Source: Paenibacillus nasutitermitis
GTDB lineage: Bacteria; Bacillota; Bacilli; Paenibacillales; Paenibacillaceae
Length of the DNA: 64,000 nt
Reading direction: 5' to 3'
Assembly (NCBI RefSeq): GCF_014641075.1
Contig: NZ_BMHP01000003.1
Location: 992,001-1,056,000 of the forward strand
The position numbers and the translations under genes were made by a program. Of this stretch, positions 52,798 through 61,504 are shown piece after piece; positions within the stretch are counted from its first letter, which is position 1, and each line of letters begins with the position of its first letter. The notes under the pieces are model-generated. The model was not told where the DNA came from and ran no database searches. It worked only from the letters and a program-made list of their open reading frames with translations.

Positions 52798-53454
52798 ATG
52801 GGGAGTAGGGTTCAAAAAATGATGTTATTTACTTTGAGTGCATGCCCAATGGGAAGATCGATGGGGACGGTGTTGAGTGAAATCCAGAACAGATATCCAC
52901 AGATTAAAATTGAAACGATCTATGTTGAAATCATGACCGACATCACCAATTATTATAGAATCAAGAAAAATCCTACGACACTTTTTTTAGATCAGGAAGC
53001 AAATGAGTTATACCGCATGGAAGGATTTGTTGAGACAGGAGAAATGGTGGAAATGATCGAAAAGTTACACCATAACGTTCTGCAATTGACCGAGAAGTTC
53101 GAGAGTAACCAAGAAACGATTGAAACCTACACGATTTATTTGTATAAGAATAAAGAAATCATGCCCCTGGAAATACATTATCATAATAAAACATCAGTGA
53201 AAGCACCTCGAATTACTGTTATCAGTCTGTTGTTAGATGCCCAAATAAACGGTTATGAAAACCCGTTTCCTTTGTCTTCCAAACTAGGATATGTAAACTT
53301 TGATCAACATCACGGAGATGCCATGATTTATGTAGATGCGGATCAGGTTGATCCGGCAACGAGGAATAAAATGAAATGTGCTTTAACTAAGACCTTGTCC
53401 CATTTTGGAATAAAGGATGTTGAAATCACGATCTCCAATCATGGTCATCAATAG
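52798..53454 (+). CDS. Thioredoxin-like/GerMN-like fusion protein
   Basis: ATG at 52798, six bases after GAGGA, is preferred. Residues 1-95 look like a thioredoxin fold (VQKMMLFTLSACPMGRSMGT, NPTTLFLDQEANELYRMEGF) with a single cysteine, so it is not a normal CxxC oxidoreductase. Residues 115-218 resemble a GerMN domain (ETYTIYLYKNKEIMPLE, ITVISLLLDAQINGYENPF, DAMIYVDADQVDPATRNKM). No signal peptide or anchor is seen. It is the last gene of the redox operon. The fusion is unusual and its function unknown. Confidence 0.65.
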   Translation: MGSRVQKMMLFTLSACPMGRSMGTVLSEIQNRYPQIKIETIYVEIMTDITNYYRIKKNPTTLFLDQEANELYRMEGFVETGEMVEMIEKLHHNVLQLTEKFESNQETIETYTIYLYKNKEIMPLEIHYHNKTSVKAPRITVISLLLDAQINGYENPFPLSSKLGYVNFDQHHGDAMIYVDADQVDPATRNKMKCALTKTLSHFGIKDVEITISNHGHQ

Positions 53455-53612
53455 CATGTAAACAAAAACTGGACAGGTTCTTGAATGAAACCTCACCCGG
53501 CCGATGATAAAGTCCGGATGTACTTTTTACCAAAATCTATTTCTTAATCGCTCACTCTTCTGGCGGTCACATAGTGTTTTTTCCTGGCAGCCAGGGGAAA
53601 TTCTCTCTGTTT

Positions 53613-53831
53613 TTAATGAGTGTCTTCGTCGCTTTTGTACTCCAAAACATCACCTGGCTGACAATCCAAAGTCTTACATATCGCTTCTAATGTTGAAAAA
53701 CGAACCGCTTTTGCTTTCCCATTTTTCAGAATGGAAAGATTCGCCATAGTAATTCCAACCCTCTCCGAAAGCTCCGTTACGCTCATTTTTCGTTTTGCTA
53801 GCATCACATCAATATTAATAATAATTGCCAT
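53613..53831 (-). CDS. Small XRE-family regulator
   Basis: ATG at 53831 follows GAGGTGG by five bases. The 72-residue protein is a single helix-turn-helix of the Cro/YozG type (INIDVMLAKRKMSVTELSER, VGITMANLSILKNGKAKAV, TLEAICKTLDCQPGDVLEY). It lies directly behind a DUF2975 membrane protein, a pairing seen often in Bacillota. It probably controls this operon through the inverted repeat upstream. Confidence 0.92.
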   Translation of the reverse strand: MAIIINIDVMLAKRKMSVTELSERVGITMANLSILKNGKAKAVRFSTLEAICKTLDCQPGDVLEYKSDEDTH

Positions 53832-53841
53832 GTGCTCCACC

Positions 53842-54324
53842 TCAGACCGTTAATTCATTTTCTGATTTTATATTAATAGCTTCTTGTAAAAGTCTTTGGA
53901 GAACAGCAGCAAAAACGGCGATCACCATAGAGGCTAAAATAATGACCAATCCCATTGGGATAAAACTTGGAGGGTCAACTCTCTTCCCCATGAGATAGTA
54001 GAGTGGCATACCTAGCAGATACAAGGTACTGATTGTGAAGGCACAGTATTTTATATTCTTTAATGCTTTTACCGATAATTCCGAGAACGCTTGATTCTTA
54101 TCAATATAGCTTAAAAGTTTAAAAGCTTGATACAGAGCAATGTAAAAAGGAATCGCTGCTGCGTACATATCGATTAAAACGAGAGATTTCATATAAGCCG
54201 TTTCTGGATACAATTCACCAGCAAAATTCCCGATCTTAGGCACTAAAAATATGCACAAAGCGAGAATTGGGATTCCAATAAGAATAACAGCTATCTTCAA
54301 AAAGAGTGTTTTTCCTCTTATCAT
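53842..54324 (-). CDS. DUF2975 membrane protein
   Basis: ATG at 54324 is six bases after GAGGTG. The 160 residues have four hydrophobic spans (LFLKIAVILIGIPILALCIF; LVLIDMYAAAIPFYIALYQA; AFTISTLYLLGMPLYYLMG; PMGLVIILASMVIAVFAAVL) and the soluble motif SYIDKNQAFSELSVKALKNI typical of DUF2975. It ends 10 bp before the XRE start. The function of the family is unknown; it may anchor or sense for the small regulator. Confidence 0.88.
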   Translation of the reverse strand: MIRGKTLFLKIAVILIGIPILALCIFLVPKIGNFAGELYPETAYMKSLVLIDMYAAAIPFYIALYQAFKLLSYIDKNQAFSELSVKALKNIKYCAFTISTLYLLGMPLYYLMGKRVDPPSFIPMGLVIILASMVIAVFAAVLQRLLQEAINIKSENELTV

Positions 54325-54380
54325 AAACTGCACCTCACTTATGTAATGACAGTTTTAACTTTACCACATTATTTATCGTT

Positions 54381-54402
54381 AAACAATAAATTAATATTGT
54401 TT
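54381..54402. promoter_or_regulatory. Inverted repeat upstream of the DUF2975/XRE operon
   Basis: AAACAATA, six bases (AATTAA), TATTGTTT form a symmetric 22-base site 57 bases upstream of the start codon. The position and symmetry suit an operator for the XRE-type protein. Assignment is inference. Confidence 0.5.
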
Positions 54403-54415
54403 TAATAAGAAAAAA

Positions 54416-54440
54416 AGCATTTCTCATTAAAAGAAATGCT
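54416..54440 (-). terminator. Terminator after the DinB-like pseudogene
   Basis: AGCATTTCT (54416-54424) pairs with AGAAATGCT (54432-54440). On the minus strand the stem is followed by TTTTTTTC. It lies 73 bases past the pseudogene stop at 54514. Confidence 0.75.
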
Positions 54441-54513
54441 CTTACTTTAAAATGTAAAATTTATAACTCATTCAACAAAACTACGATTTGACAGCCCCCT
54501 CTTTTTTGATTGT

Positions 54514-54888
54514 TTACTCTCGGTGATTATCAAGCATTTGTTTTAAATACTCTTCAGATTTTCCCTTTGGTATACTGAGGCTTTCCCATTTATTATTTTT
54601 TACTTGTTTACCAATATAAACAATTTGTCCCACATGATAAGAATAATGTGCCATTTACCTCTCAATAGCCTCTATTACCAAATGACCTTCTCCACGAATA
54701 TATATTTTTTTTAATAAATCTTTCTCACTTAAACCAGTTAATGTATCAATTAGGGTTTGCCAGCCCTTTTCCCAAACAATTGTGAGCTCTGACCTTGAAG
54801 ATATACCATCATCTAAAAATTCTTCGTCACGATTTCTATATTCCTTCTCTCCGTCTGTTGTTAAAAAGTCAGTCCACCTTGAAACCAT
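54514..54888 (-). pseudogene. DUF1572/DinB-like protein remnant
   Basis: The frame reads SRWTDFLTTDGEKEYRNRDE ... LTIVWEKGWQTLIDTLTGLS, then stops at 54655 with TAA after IEAIER. The same frame resumes at once with MAHYSYHVGQIVYIGKQVK and runs to a stop at 54514; a single C-to-T change of a Gln codon explains the stop. The HYSYHVGQ segment carries metal-binding His of the DinB-like fold. The start of the gene is missing, replaced by the end of a glycosidase remnant. Not functional as it stands. Confidence 0.78.
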
Positions 54889-55823
54889 ATTTCCACTTCA
54901 GGTTTCCCCGCGGCTCTAAAGGCATCAGCCGTATCCTTCATCGCAGCGTATACGGTATTCATAAGTATGCTGGTACCGATCGGATACATCTCCCACCCCA
55001 TCGAATCGAGAGTATTCACATAAGTTCCAACGTTGTATCCCGGCTCATACGTATAATGAGCGCCGGCTCCATAAGTAATATGGTTAGAATCAATAGCCCT
55101 AACCGCGTCTTGATAGCTTTGAACTGTTGAAGGATCGTTATAAGGATCGCAATCGTCGCAAATGCTCCAACCTAGAATAGCAGGCTTATTTTTCAATTGT
55201 GAAATAAAATTAAATTAACAAGTGTAGCTATATTTTCCGGTATAAGCTTAATTCCTTTTACGCCAGCATCATCGACGAAGCTCGTGTCGAAGCCATTCCC
55301 TGAGGCAGCTGAAGGGTGCATAACGTTAAAGCCATCTGCAGCTAGTTGGTTCATATCCGCGGAAAGCTTACCCGCCGGCATCTTGTATGAGCTTGCCACT
55401 TTCGTCCAGCCCGTTACCCCATCTGCAGAAGAGTGATTCGGGTCGGAATTCAAGCTTGTCGCGCTTGCGGCAGCAGATGTAGCCTGGTTCGGTCCTGATC
55501 CGTCATTCACCTCTAGTTCAACAATGCCAAAATAATTCTGAGCCATATTCGCTTCAAGTATTTTTAACCTAACGCCTTTCATATTGGTAACTCTCGCAAA
55601 GCTCGCCACATCCGACTCAACCGTGTAGTCATTTGTATGCCAAGGGATTTGACCCCAGGCAACTTCATAAAAACCGAATGGGAAAATGGGCTGTCCGTCG
55701 ACGGTGAGCGTTCCATCGCTAGTTGAACCTGAGGATGAGGCTGATACCGTTTGAGGGGATTTAAAAAATTAGCAGCAAGGTTAACGAAAAGATAAGCGAA
55801 ACGATTTTATACTTATTCTTCAT
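54862..55823 (-). pseudogene. Secreted glycosidase remnant, broken in at least three places
   Basis: ATG at 55823 opens a signal peptide (KNKYKIVSLIFSLTLLLIF). A slip in a T6 run stops it; the next frame continues SASSSGSTSDGTLTVDGQPI, FPFGFYEVAWGQIPWHTNDY, a discoidin-like piece (VTNMKGVRLKILEANMAQNY) and a barrel start (MNQLAADGFNVMHPSAASGN). A second shift near 55200 leads to KNKPAILGWSICDDCDPYND and MGWEMYPIGTSILMNT. The 3' end is lost at about 54870, where it runs into the DinB-like remnant. It was a secreted glycoside hydrolase of a clan resembling GH2/GH5-type barrels. Confidence 0.78.
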
Positions 55824-55886
55824 CGTAAATCACTCCTTTTTGTGTTAAAGTATTGATCAATTTTTGATCAATCTTTAATCGCTTTT

Positions 55887-55948
55887 ATTGTAAGATCTCC
55901 AGAATGGCAAAGATATTCGCCAATTTTGCTTTCCTTGATATTTGTTGC
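55887..55948 (-). promoter_or_regulatory. Promoter with conserved 35-base upstream box (decayed glycosidase)
   Basis: The plus-strand box at 55914-55948 matches that at 61299-61333 in 31 of 35 positions; the core is TTGCTTTCCTTGA. A -10 (minus-strand TACAAT, 55892-55887) lies at the same distance as in the other copy. Between this promoter and the gene, TTGATCAA is repeated at 55853-55860 and 55864-55871, an 11-base period. An activator site is inferred. Confidence 0.65.
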
Positions 55949-55972
55949 TCAATTATCGAATGGTTACCAAAA

Positions 55973-56015
55973 AATAGCGCATCCCCCTTGATATCAGCAA
56001 GAGAGATGCGCTATT
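55973..56015 (-). terminator. Terminator of the SLH enzyme gene
   Basis: AATAGCGCATC (55973-55983) and GATGCGCTATT (56005-56015) form an 11-base stem with a 21-base loop. On the minus strand it is followed by TTTTTT. It lies about 100 bases past the stop of the large gene. Confidence 0.75.
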
Positions 56016-56119
56016 GGATTGATCTAGAAACTTTAGTGCATTGTTTTTAACTTACCACTCGTTTCGAACTGAATCGATCACAAATCAGCTAAATTCACTC
56101 ATCTTCACTCGAATCAATT

Positions 56120-59100
56120 TTATTCCTCGAGAGTAACCGGTTTGAAGTCGGCCCAGCTCCATACGCTTCCGCCTCCCCAGCTGAAAAATCCTTCCTTGCC
56201 GTGATACTCCCGAAAAAATAAGGCTTTCAGAGTTTTGCTCACACTTGGATCCACATTGATACTAGCAAATGGAATGACTTTAATCGCTTTCCAACGGTCA
56301 TCTTCAACCTTGGTATAGACCTCCCATTGCGTACTAAAGCCGCTGTTTTGAACAGGACCACTGTATTCGAACTTGACAGCCTTAGGGTTGGCGAAGAACA
56401 CATAATAAGAGTTTCCGGTCAAATCTCCGGTAAGATATGTCTCTACATCATCATCTCCGCCGCTTGCCCACCAATCACCAGGGGCCGTATCGCTTGCCAC
56501 AATCTTCGATACGTCATCGTCAAAATTCTCGTAGCCGACATAGAGATTTTCCTCATCCCAAAGCAGACGTACTTTGGTCTCCACGGGAGCCCTATCTGTC
56601 GTTCCCATATTGAAGAAATCTGTTGCTGGCTCAGCATCTGCCCATGGTCCTTGACTAAAATCCAGTCCACTAAGGATTTCCTCTTTGCTAGCCGTTGTTT
56701 TGATTGCTTTTGCACTTAAATTAGACAGTTCGCCATACTGTAATATCATATTCTCGAAGGTTGTCTTTATCGGTTCGATTCTCTGTTTTGCTTTCTCATC
56801 CGCTAATGACCAAGCCTCATTCAACGCCGTCTGCGCTTCATCCTTAATTCCAGCCTCAATAACGTACGATCGAATATACGTTTTTGAACTGACAAGGTAA
56901 TTTACTGGCTGCTGATCATTTTCCCAGCCTTGCTCGATCAGATCATAATACCGTCTCATCGGCTCCGCCGCGGCTCCATATGCTTTTTCAATAAAATTGT
57001 TTTTTAAAGTTGCAAGATCAGCGTCCGGATTCCAGAAAAGCTTCTGCATCAGCCAGAACTGCAAGGCATTAACTCCCCAGTTTGGAGCCGACCCATCCAC
57101 AATATTTTCAGGAAGAATACCCATAAGTCCCAAATCTCTGTAATACTTCATATCCGCCTGGACTTTCTCAGCAATCGGCCTTTCGTAGGTAGCTGAAGGG
57201 AAAGAGCCATAGTAGTTATACATGACGATGTTGTTTGTTTTCTTCAACCAGCCTTGCAATTTCTGCACATATTGATTGTTGGCACTTACCTTGTCCGTAT
57301 TAATAGGTAAACGGTCATCCCCGGAAATCGGAGCTAAGACAATGACAATATTATCCTCCAGTTCCACTCGAGGGGGGACTTCTGCAAAAAAGTAAGCAAA
57401 CGTATTAATTTTTACATCCGGATAGGTCTTTTTCACTTCTGCAGCAATCTTATTCAGGAACGAATAGAATACGGTTGATTTATAATCCGCTTCATCTGGA
57501 TAAATCTTAGTACCATCCGGTAATTCAAAAGGCAAACTGCTTAATTCGCCTTGCATCCAATAATGAGTGTCGTTAATGCCCATTCCCACGTATTCTCTTG
57601 GGTTGTTTTTTAAGTATTCCTTCACCCGACCGGCTATCACTCCCGGTACGTCTGGGTGATAGAAGTTAATTTGAGTATCGATCGTCCCCGGAATGTAATT
57701 CCCCTCTGCGTCCGTATTGAAATAGTCCGGATGCGTAGCGAAATACTCTTCACTTGGCAACCAGTATACAAGGTCATGCCCGATATTAAAAGCCTTCACT
57801 CCCAGACTTTCGTGGTAATCCCAAAGATGTATATTCCCGAATTCTGCAAGCTTGGCATTCAATTTATTGCGTGATATCATCACTTCCGAAGCAGGATCCG
57901 AGTGAAACTGCCCCTGAGCCCCGGAGCCTGTAAGATGCCACCCGCGCAGTTGAAACGGAGACTTCTCCCTATAATTCACATGCAGTGCCTGGATAGTTGG
58001 CTGTGGATCATATAATGTACCGATTTCATTGGAGCGTGTCCACAGTACACCTGCGTTTTTCTCCATAAAATCATATACGCCATTGAGCACACCCTTTGGT
58101 TCTGTTCCGATAATATAAATCAGTTCTCCAACTTGTCGGATTGCAAAGCCATCGGATTGCTGTAAATAAGCAATATCATCCGCAAAAAGCGTTGCCAATC
58201 CGGGGTGTGAATCAGGTGTCGCCAGAATAATGCGCACGCTGTTATTATTTATCTCGTTGTTGTCACCCGGGTCGACAGCCTCGACGATCTCAGTTAACGT
58301 CACGTCATCGACCCATACTACATCGGTTTCTGACATGAAAATGTAAAGGCGATTAGAATCATATTGCGCATCATCAGCCGGTGCATACTCCATTTCCACT
58401 AGCTGCCACTCTTCTCCAGCAGCAGCACCTACAACAGCATCAACATTGGCAGCAGTGTTAGACCCACCGCCGGACTGTAATTCATGAATCGACATACTCA
58501 ACTTGCCTTCCGATTCCGCTTTAACCCGTGCACTTACTTTGTACCGCTTACCTGGTTGAAGCATTAAGTCTTGTTGGGCAAACATATAGCTTTCACCGTT
58601 TAATTCTATGCGCATCGAATGCGCTCCACTATGCGATACTTCTTCGTCATCGAAAACATAGCCGGAAAATCCCCACCAACCAGCCAGATTAGGTACTTCG
58701 AATCCGGAATTCGTAATCAGATTGGGAGATTCCTCTACGACCTCAATAAGAGAAACATCATCAATCCACAACGATTCCGTACCTGACATGAAGAAGAAAA
58801 TCGAATTATAATCGTATATCGCATTCGCAGCCGGCGTATAGACCAATTCCACAAGTCTCCATTGGTCGCTTAGGGTGATTTCCGTCCGATTAGTGACGGG
58901 ATTGCTGCCGCCGTTTGACAACATCTCATGAATTTCCATATTCATCATTCCCGCTCCGGTACCCTTAACCAAAGCTCTTAATTTATACTGCTTGCCAGGT
59001 TCCAGAATAAGGTTTTGAATCGATTGTGCAAACATATAAGCTGAGTTTCCTAAATCCACTCTCATGGAATAGTTACCGCTAAACGATACTCCGGCGTCAC

Positions 59101-61117
59101 TTGTCGCTGAGGGTGAGAACCATCCGCTCGGAACACCTCCATTTGTAAGCTCAAAACCGGAATTCAAGATCAGGTTCGGTTCATATTGAATAGTCATTGT
59201 CATCGGATTCAGAGGGGCTCCCGATACGCTTGCTTGAACAACTAATTTATATTCGCCGCTCAACGCAGCTGCCGAAATTTCAACAAAACCATTAACAATT
59301 TTCTCCTCATTACTTCCCAGCTCAACTTCTTCCGGCAAATTAACTGTTATCGAGTCGTTATCATTGGACTGCAAATGAACGGTAACCGAAGTCTCTTCAT
59401 TATTTACGAGATGAATCTGAATCGGATACTGTCCAATTTTCTTAATCATCAATTCATCGGCCGATAACACCGCGCTTACAGATGCTTCCGAATTCCACCT
59501 ATAGACTGGAAGTTCAGCACCACTCACCATCTTAATCGTATCTTGAAGCTCTTTGGCGGCAAGAGCCATCATATCGTTCGCTGAGGAATCAACGAAAATG
59601 TCGGCGTTGGCAATTCCGGAATCAACAATCATCGCGGTTGGCTCTGGAGTTGGTGTTGGCTCCGGAGTTGGTGTTGGCTCCGGAGTCGGTGTTGGCTCCG
59701 GAGTCGGTGTTGGCTCCGGAGTCGGTGTTGGCTCCGGAGTCGGTGTTGGCTCCGGAGTCGGTGTTGGCTGCAGTAATCCCCCTCCGCTACCTCCTTGATT
59801 TGTATTCCGATGATCCGACGAAACAAGCTCCTTCCCGATCGTAGCCGTTACATTTATTGAAAAATTCACCTTGTTGGGCCACTTGCTGAACTTAACGCCA
59901 CTTACGCTAAGCGTGGCAGTCTGAATAACCCCGTCGCCGGTTACGCTCGCTGAAGCATTAAATATCATGACCAGAACCTTGGTATCTTTACTTAGCTCGA
60001 AGCTTACCGCTCCGGTCACATGCTGGACTTCATCGAATTCTCCATCAAGAACGATTGCAGGGTTTGTTTGATCATTCGGAACGAGAATGATTACTTTCAC
60101 GAATCCATTCCCCTTCAAATTCTCTTCTTTCAGAATTCCTCCCGAAAGCATTTCAACTTCTTGGATCACCGTAGTTCCTTCAGCTACGATTCGAATCTGA
60201 GAGTTCCATTTATCAACTATTAAAGTACCTGTCAGGTTGGAATCGCGAATAATGATGCTGTTTTTTCCGCCACCTAGAATGTACGTCGATCCTTTAACCG
60301 TAACACCATTAAGTAAGATTTCTCCCTCTCCGACACCTTGCGTGATGAACAAGTCGCCCGATACGACCATATTTTTCAGTGCGACTTCGTCCGTATTAAC
60401 GACTAGATTTCCGTTAACATCGGACTCGTAACTGCCCTTCTCCTTTACTAGAGTTCCCATCACATTGTCTATCATCTGAATAACTTCAGATCGTGTCGTA
60501 GTCTCTTTGGGCTTAAACTGATTATTTCCTTTCCCTTTAACGTAACCTTTGACCTTCAATGCCAACACGTCCGCTACCGCATAGGAAGAAATGGACGATG
60601 AATCTGTAAAACCTTCACTAGTTTTCGAATCTGATTTCACCTTAAACGCACGGGCTACAATAACCGCGGCATCCTGGCGAGTAATCTGCTTGTTTGGTTC
60701 AAACTTATTGTCACCTGCTCCCTTAATTATTCCGGCGGAATGCAGCTTGATTACATCTTGCGAATACCAGGATTTATCGCCTACATCCGTGAACGGATTT
60801 GTGCTAGCCAGAGTTTCAGGCAAGTTAAACACCCTATTAATCAATGCAGCGAATTCAGCCCGGGTGATCGGACTATCCGGATGGTAGTTTTGATCTTTAT
60901 CCCCCTTGAGCAAACCGAGCCCTATCCATTTGTTTAAGACCTCTTCCGCCCAGTGATTTGAAATCGTTGTCTTACTCTGATTCGAAATCGTTCCATCACT
61001 CTGATTGGTAATAGCCGTCTCATTAGCCGCGATAGCTTGAGTTGGCAACAGCATCGTCACAAGCAAACTCACGATTAGCATTAAAGATAATATACGTTTA
61101 GTACGAAACCTTACCAC
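56120..61117 (-). CDS. S-layer-anchored glucuronidase-like enzyme (SLH x3, CBMs, DUF4838-like barrel, CBM9)
   Basis: GTG at 61117 follows GGAGGAG. The 1665 residues comprise: signal peptide (1-31); three SLH domains (54-101, 105-162, 167-221; ITRAEFAALINRVF, ITRQDAAVIVARAF, TTRSEVIQMIDNVM); a beta-helix-like segment (230-440); a TPEPTP linker (449-492); the start of an alpha-glucuronidase-like N-domain (AAKELQDTIKMVSGAELPVY); an Ig-like and two CBM4/9-like modules (about 642-790 and 799-960, NSGFELTNGG/NSGFEV); the rest of the N-domain (VLNGVYDFMEKNAGVLWTRS); the DUF4838-like barrel (985-1480); and a CBM9-type C-domain (1490-1665). It should be held on the cell wall and act on glucuronoxylan-like polymers. 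The barrel family is likely, the reaction inferred. Confidence 0.85.
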   Translation of the reverse strand: MVRFRTKRILSLMLIVSLLVTMLLPTQAIAANETAITNQSDGTISNQSKTTISNHWAEEVLNKWIGLGLLKGDKDQNYHPDSPITRAEFAALINRVFNLPETLASTNPFTDVGDKSWYSQDVIKLHSAGIIKGAGDNKFEPNKQITRQDAAVIVARAFKVKSDSKTSEGFTDSSSISSYAVADVLALKVKGYVKGKGNNQFKPKETTTRSEVIQMIDNVMGTLVKEKGSYESDVNGNLVVNTDEVALKNMVVSGDLFITQGVGEGEILLNGVTVKGSTYILGGGKNSIIIRDSNLTGTLIVDKWNSQIRIVAEGTTVIQEVEMLSGGILKEENLKGNGFVKVIILVPNDQTNPAIVLDGEFDEVQHVTGAVSFELSKDTKVLVMIFNASASVTGDGVIQTATLSVSGVKFSKWPNKVNFSINVTATIGKELVSSDHRNTNQGGSGGGLLQPTPTPEPTPTPEPTPTPEPTPTPEPTPTPEPTPTPEPTPTPEPTAMIVDSGIANADIFVDSSANDMMALAAKELQDTIKMVSGAELPVYRWNSEASVSAVLSADELMIKKIGQYPIQIHLVNNEETSVTVHLQSNDNDSITVNLPEEVELGSNEEKIVNGFVEISAAALSGEYKLVVQASVSGAPLNPMTMTIQYEPNLILNSGFELTNGGVPSGWFSPSATSDAGVSFSGNYSMRVDLGNSAYMFAQSIQNLILEPGKQYKLRALVKGTGAGMMNMEIHEMLSNGGSNPVTNRTEITLSDQWRLVELVYTPAANAIYDYNSIFFFMSGTESLWIDDVSLIEVVEESPNLITNSGFEVPNLAGWWGFSGYVFDDEEVSHSGAHSMRIELNGESYMFAQQDLMLQPGKRYKVSARVKAESEGKLSMSIHELQSGGGSNTAANVDAVVGAAAGEEWQLVEMEYAPADDAQYDSNRLYIFMSETDVVWVDDVTLTEIVEAVDPGDNNEINNNSVRIILATPDSHPGLATLFADDIAYLQQSDGFAIRQVGELIYIIGTEPKGVLNGVYDFMEKNAGVLWTRSNEIGTLYDPQPTIQALHVNYREKSPFQLRGWHLTGSGAQGQFHSDPASEVMISRNKLNAKLAEFGNIHLWDYHESLGVKAFNIGHDLVYWLPSEEYFATHPDYFNTDAEGNYIPGTIDTQINFYHPDVPGVIAGRVKEYLKNNPREYVGMGINDTHYWMQGELSSLPFELPDGTKIYPDEADYKSTVFYSFLNKIAAEVKKTYPDVKINTFAYFFAEVPPRVELEDNIVIVLAPISGDDRLPINTDKVSANNQYVQKLQGWLKKTNNIVMYNYYGSFPSATYERPIAEKVQADMKYYRDLGLMGILPENIVDGSAPNWGVNALQFWLMQKLFWNPDADLATLKNNFIEKAYGAAAEPMRRYYDLIEQGWENDQQPVNYLVSSKTYIRSYVIEAGIKDEAQTALNEAWSLADEKAKQRIEPIKTTFENMILQYGELSNLSAKAIKTTASKEEILSGLDFSQGPWADAEPATDFFNMGTTDRAPVETKVRLLWDEENLYVGYENFDDDVSKIVASDTAPGDWWASGGDDDVETYLTGDLTGNSYYVFFANPKAVKFEYSGPVQNSGFSTQWEVYTKVEDDRWKAIKVIPFASINVDPSVSKTLKALFFREYHGKEGFFSWGGGSVWSWADFKPVTLEE
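59640..59769. repeat. 18-base tandem repeat encoding the TPEPTP linker
   Basis: About seven copies of an 18-base unit (GGAGTCGGTGTTGGCTCC on the plus strand) encode repeated Thr-Pro-Glu-Pro-Thr-Pro. The middle units are identical, the edge units differ at one or two bases. The linker joins the SLH anchor part to the catalytic part. The copy number is likely to vary by slippage. Confidence 0.95.
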
Positions 61118-61271
61118 AAGACCAGCTCCTCCAAAAATAGAATTTTGCGCATAACAAAGAAACCATAGCCATCCATCGCTCCACTACTTAATGAATCGTG
61201 GACTTATATATGGTTCGATCTATCCCAAATTGCCCCCCTTAACCCCAATAATATAAACCGCTTACATTAAT

Positions 61272-61333
61272 ATTATAAGTCAGCCGAATACACTAAACTA
61301 TTTGCCAATCTTGCTTTCCTTGACATCTGTTGC
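61272..61333 (-). promoter_or_regulatory. Promoter with conserved 35-base upstream box (SLH enzyme)
   Basis: The box (plus strand 61299-61333) contains GCCAATCTTGCTTTCCTTGA. TATAAT (minus strand 61277-61272) is the -10, 21 bases from the box, the same as at 55887-55948. There is no good -35 at 17 bases, so the box is probably an activator site. The leader before the GTG start is then about 150 bases. The rest of 61118-61388 shows nothing else. Confidence 0.7.
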
Positions 61334-61388
61334 GGTGTTCTATCATCATCTAATCCGTACTCTCTCATCATTAGAACGATAAAATAAA

Positions 61389-61415
61389 TAGCCTCCCGTC
61401 TATTCAACAAGAGGC
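61389..61415 (-). terminator. Probable terminator of the glycosidase-like gene
   Basis: AGCCTC (61389-61394) and GAGGCT (61410-61415) form a short stem; on the minus strand ATTTATTTTAT follows. It lies about 90 bases after the stop of the 61505-63544 gene and before the conserved promoter box. Confidence 0.55.
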
Positions 61416-61504
61416 TTCCATGATTTGGCATACCCGACAATCCATCGTCTGGTGGAGAAGCGGAATGATGCACCTGATGAACATCCCCGCCGTCGGTTAT
61501 CTCC

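Noticed and set aside
53504..53749. Plus-strand open frame of 81 residues
   Set aside because: It overlaps the XRE gene on the other strand, which has clear family motifs and a ribosome site.
59640..59769. Regular short repeats that could suggest a CRISPR array
   Set aside because: The unit is 18 bases without spacers and encodes the TPEPTP linker in frame of the large enzyme.
59553..59844. Repetitive antisense proteins rich in Gly-Val or Ala-Pro-Glu
   Set aside because: They are mirror readings of the linker repeat and have no start signals.
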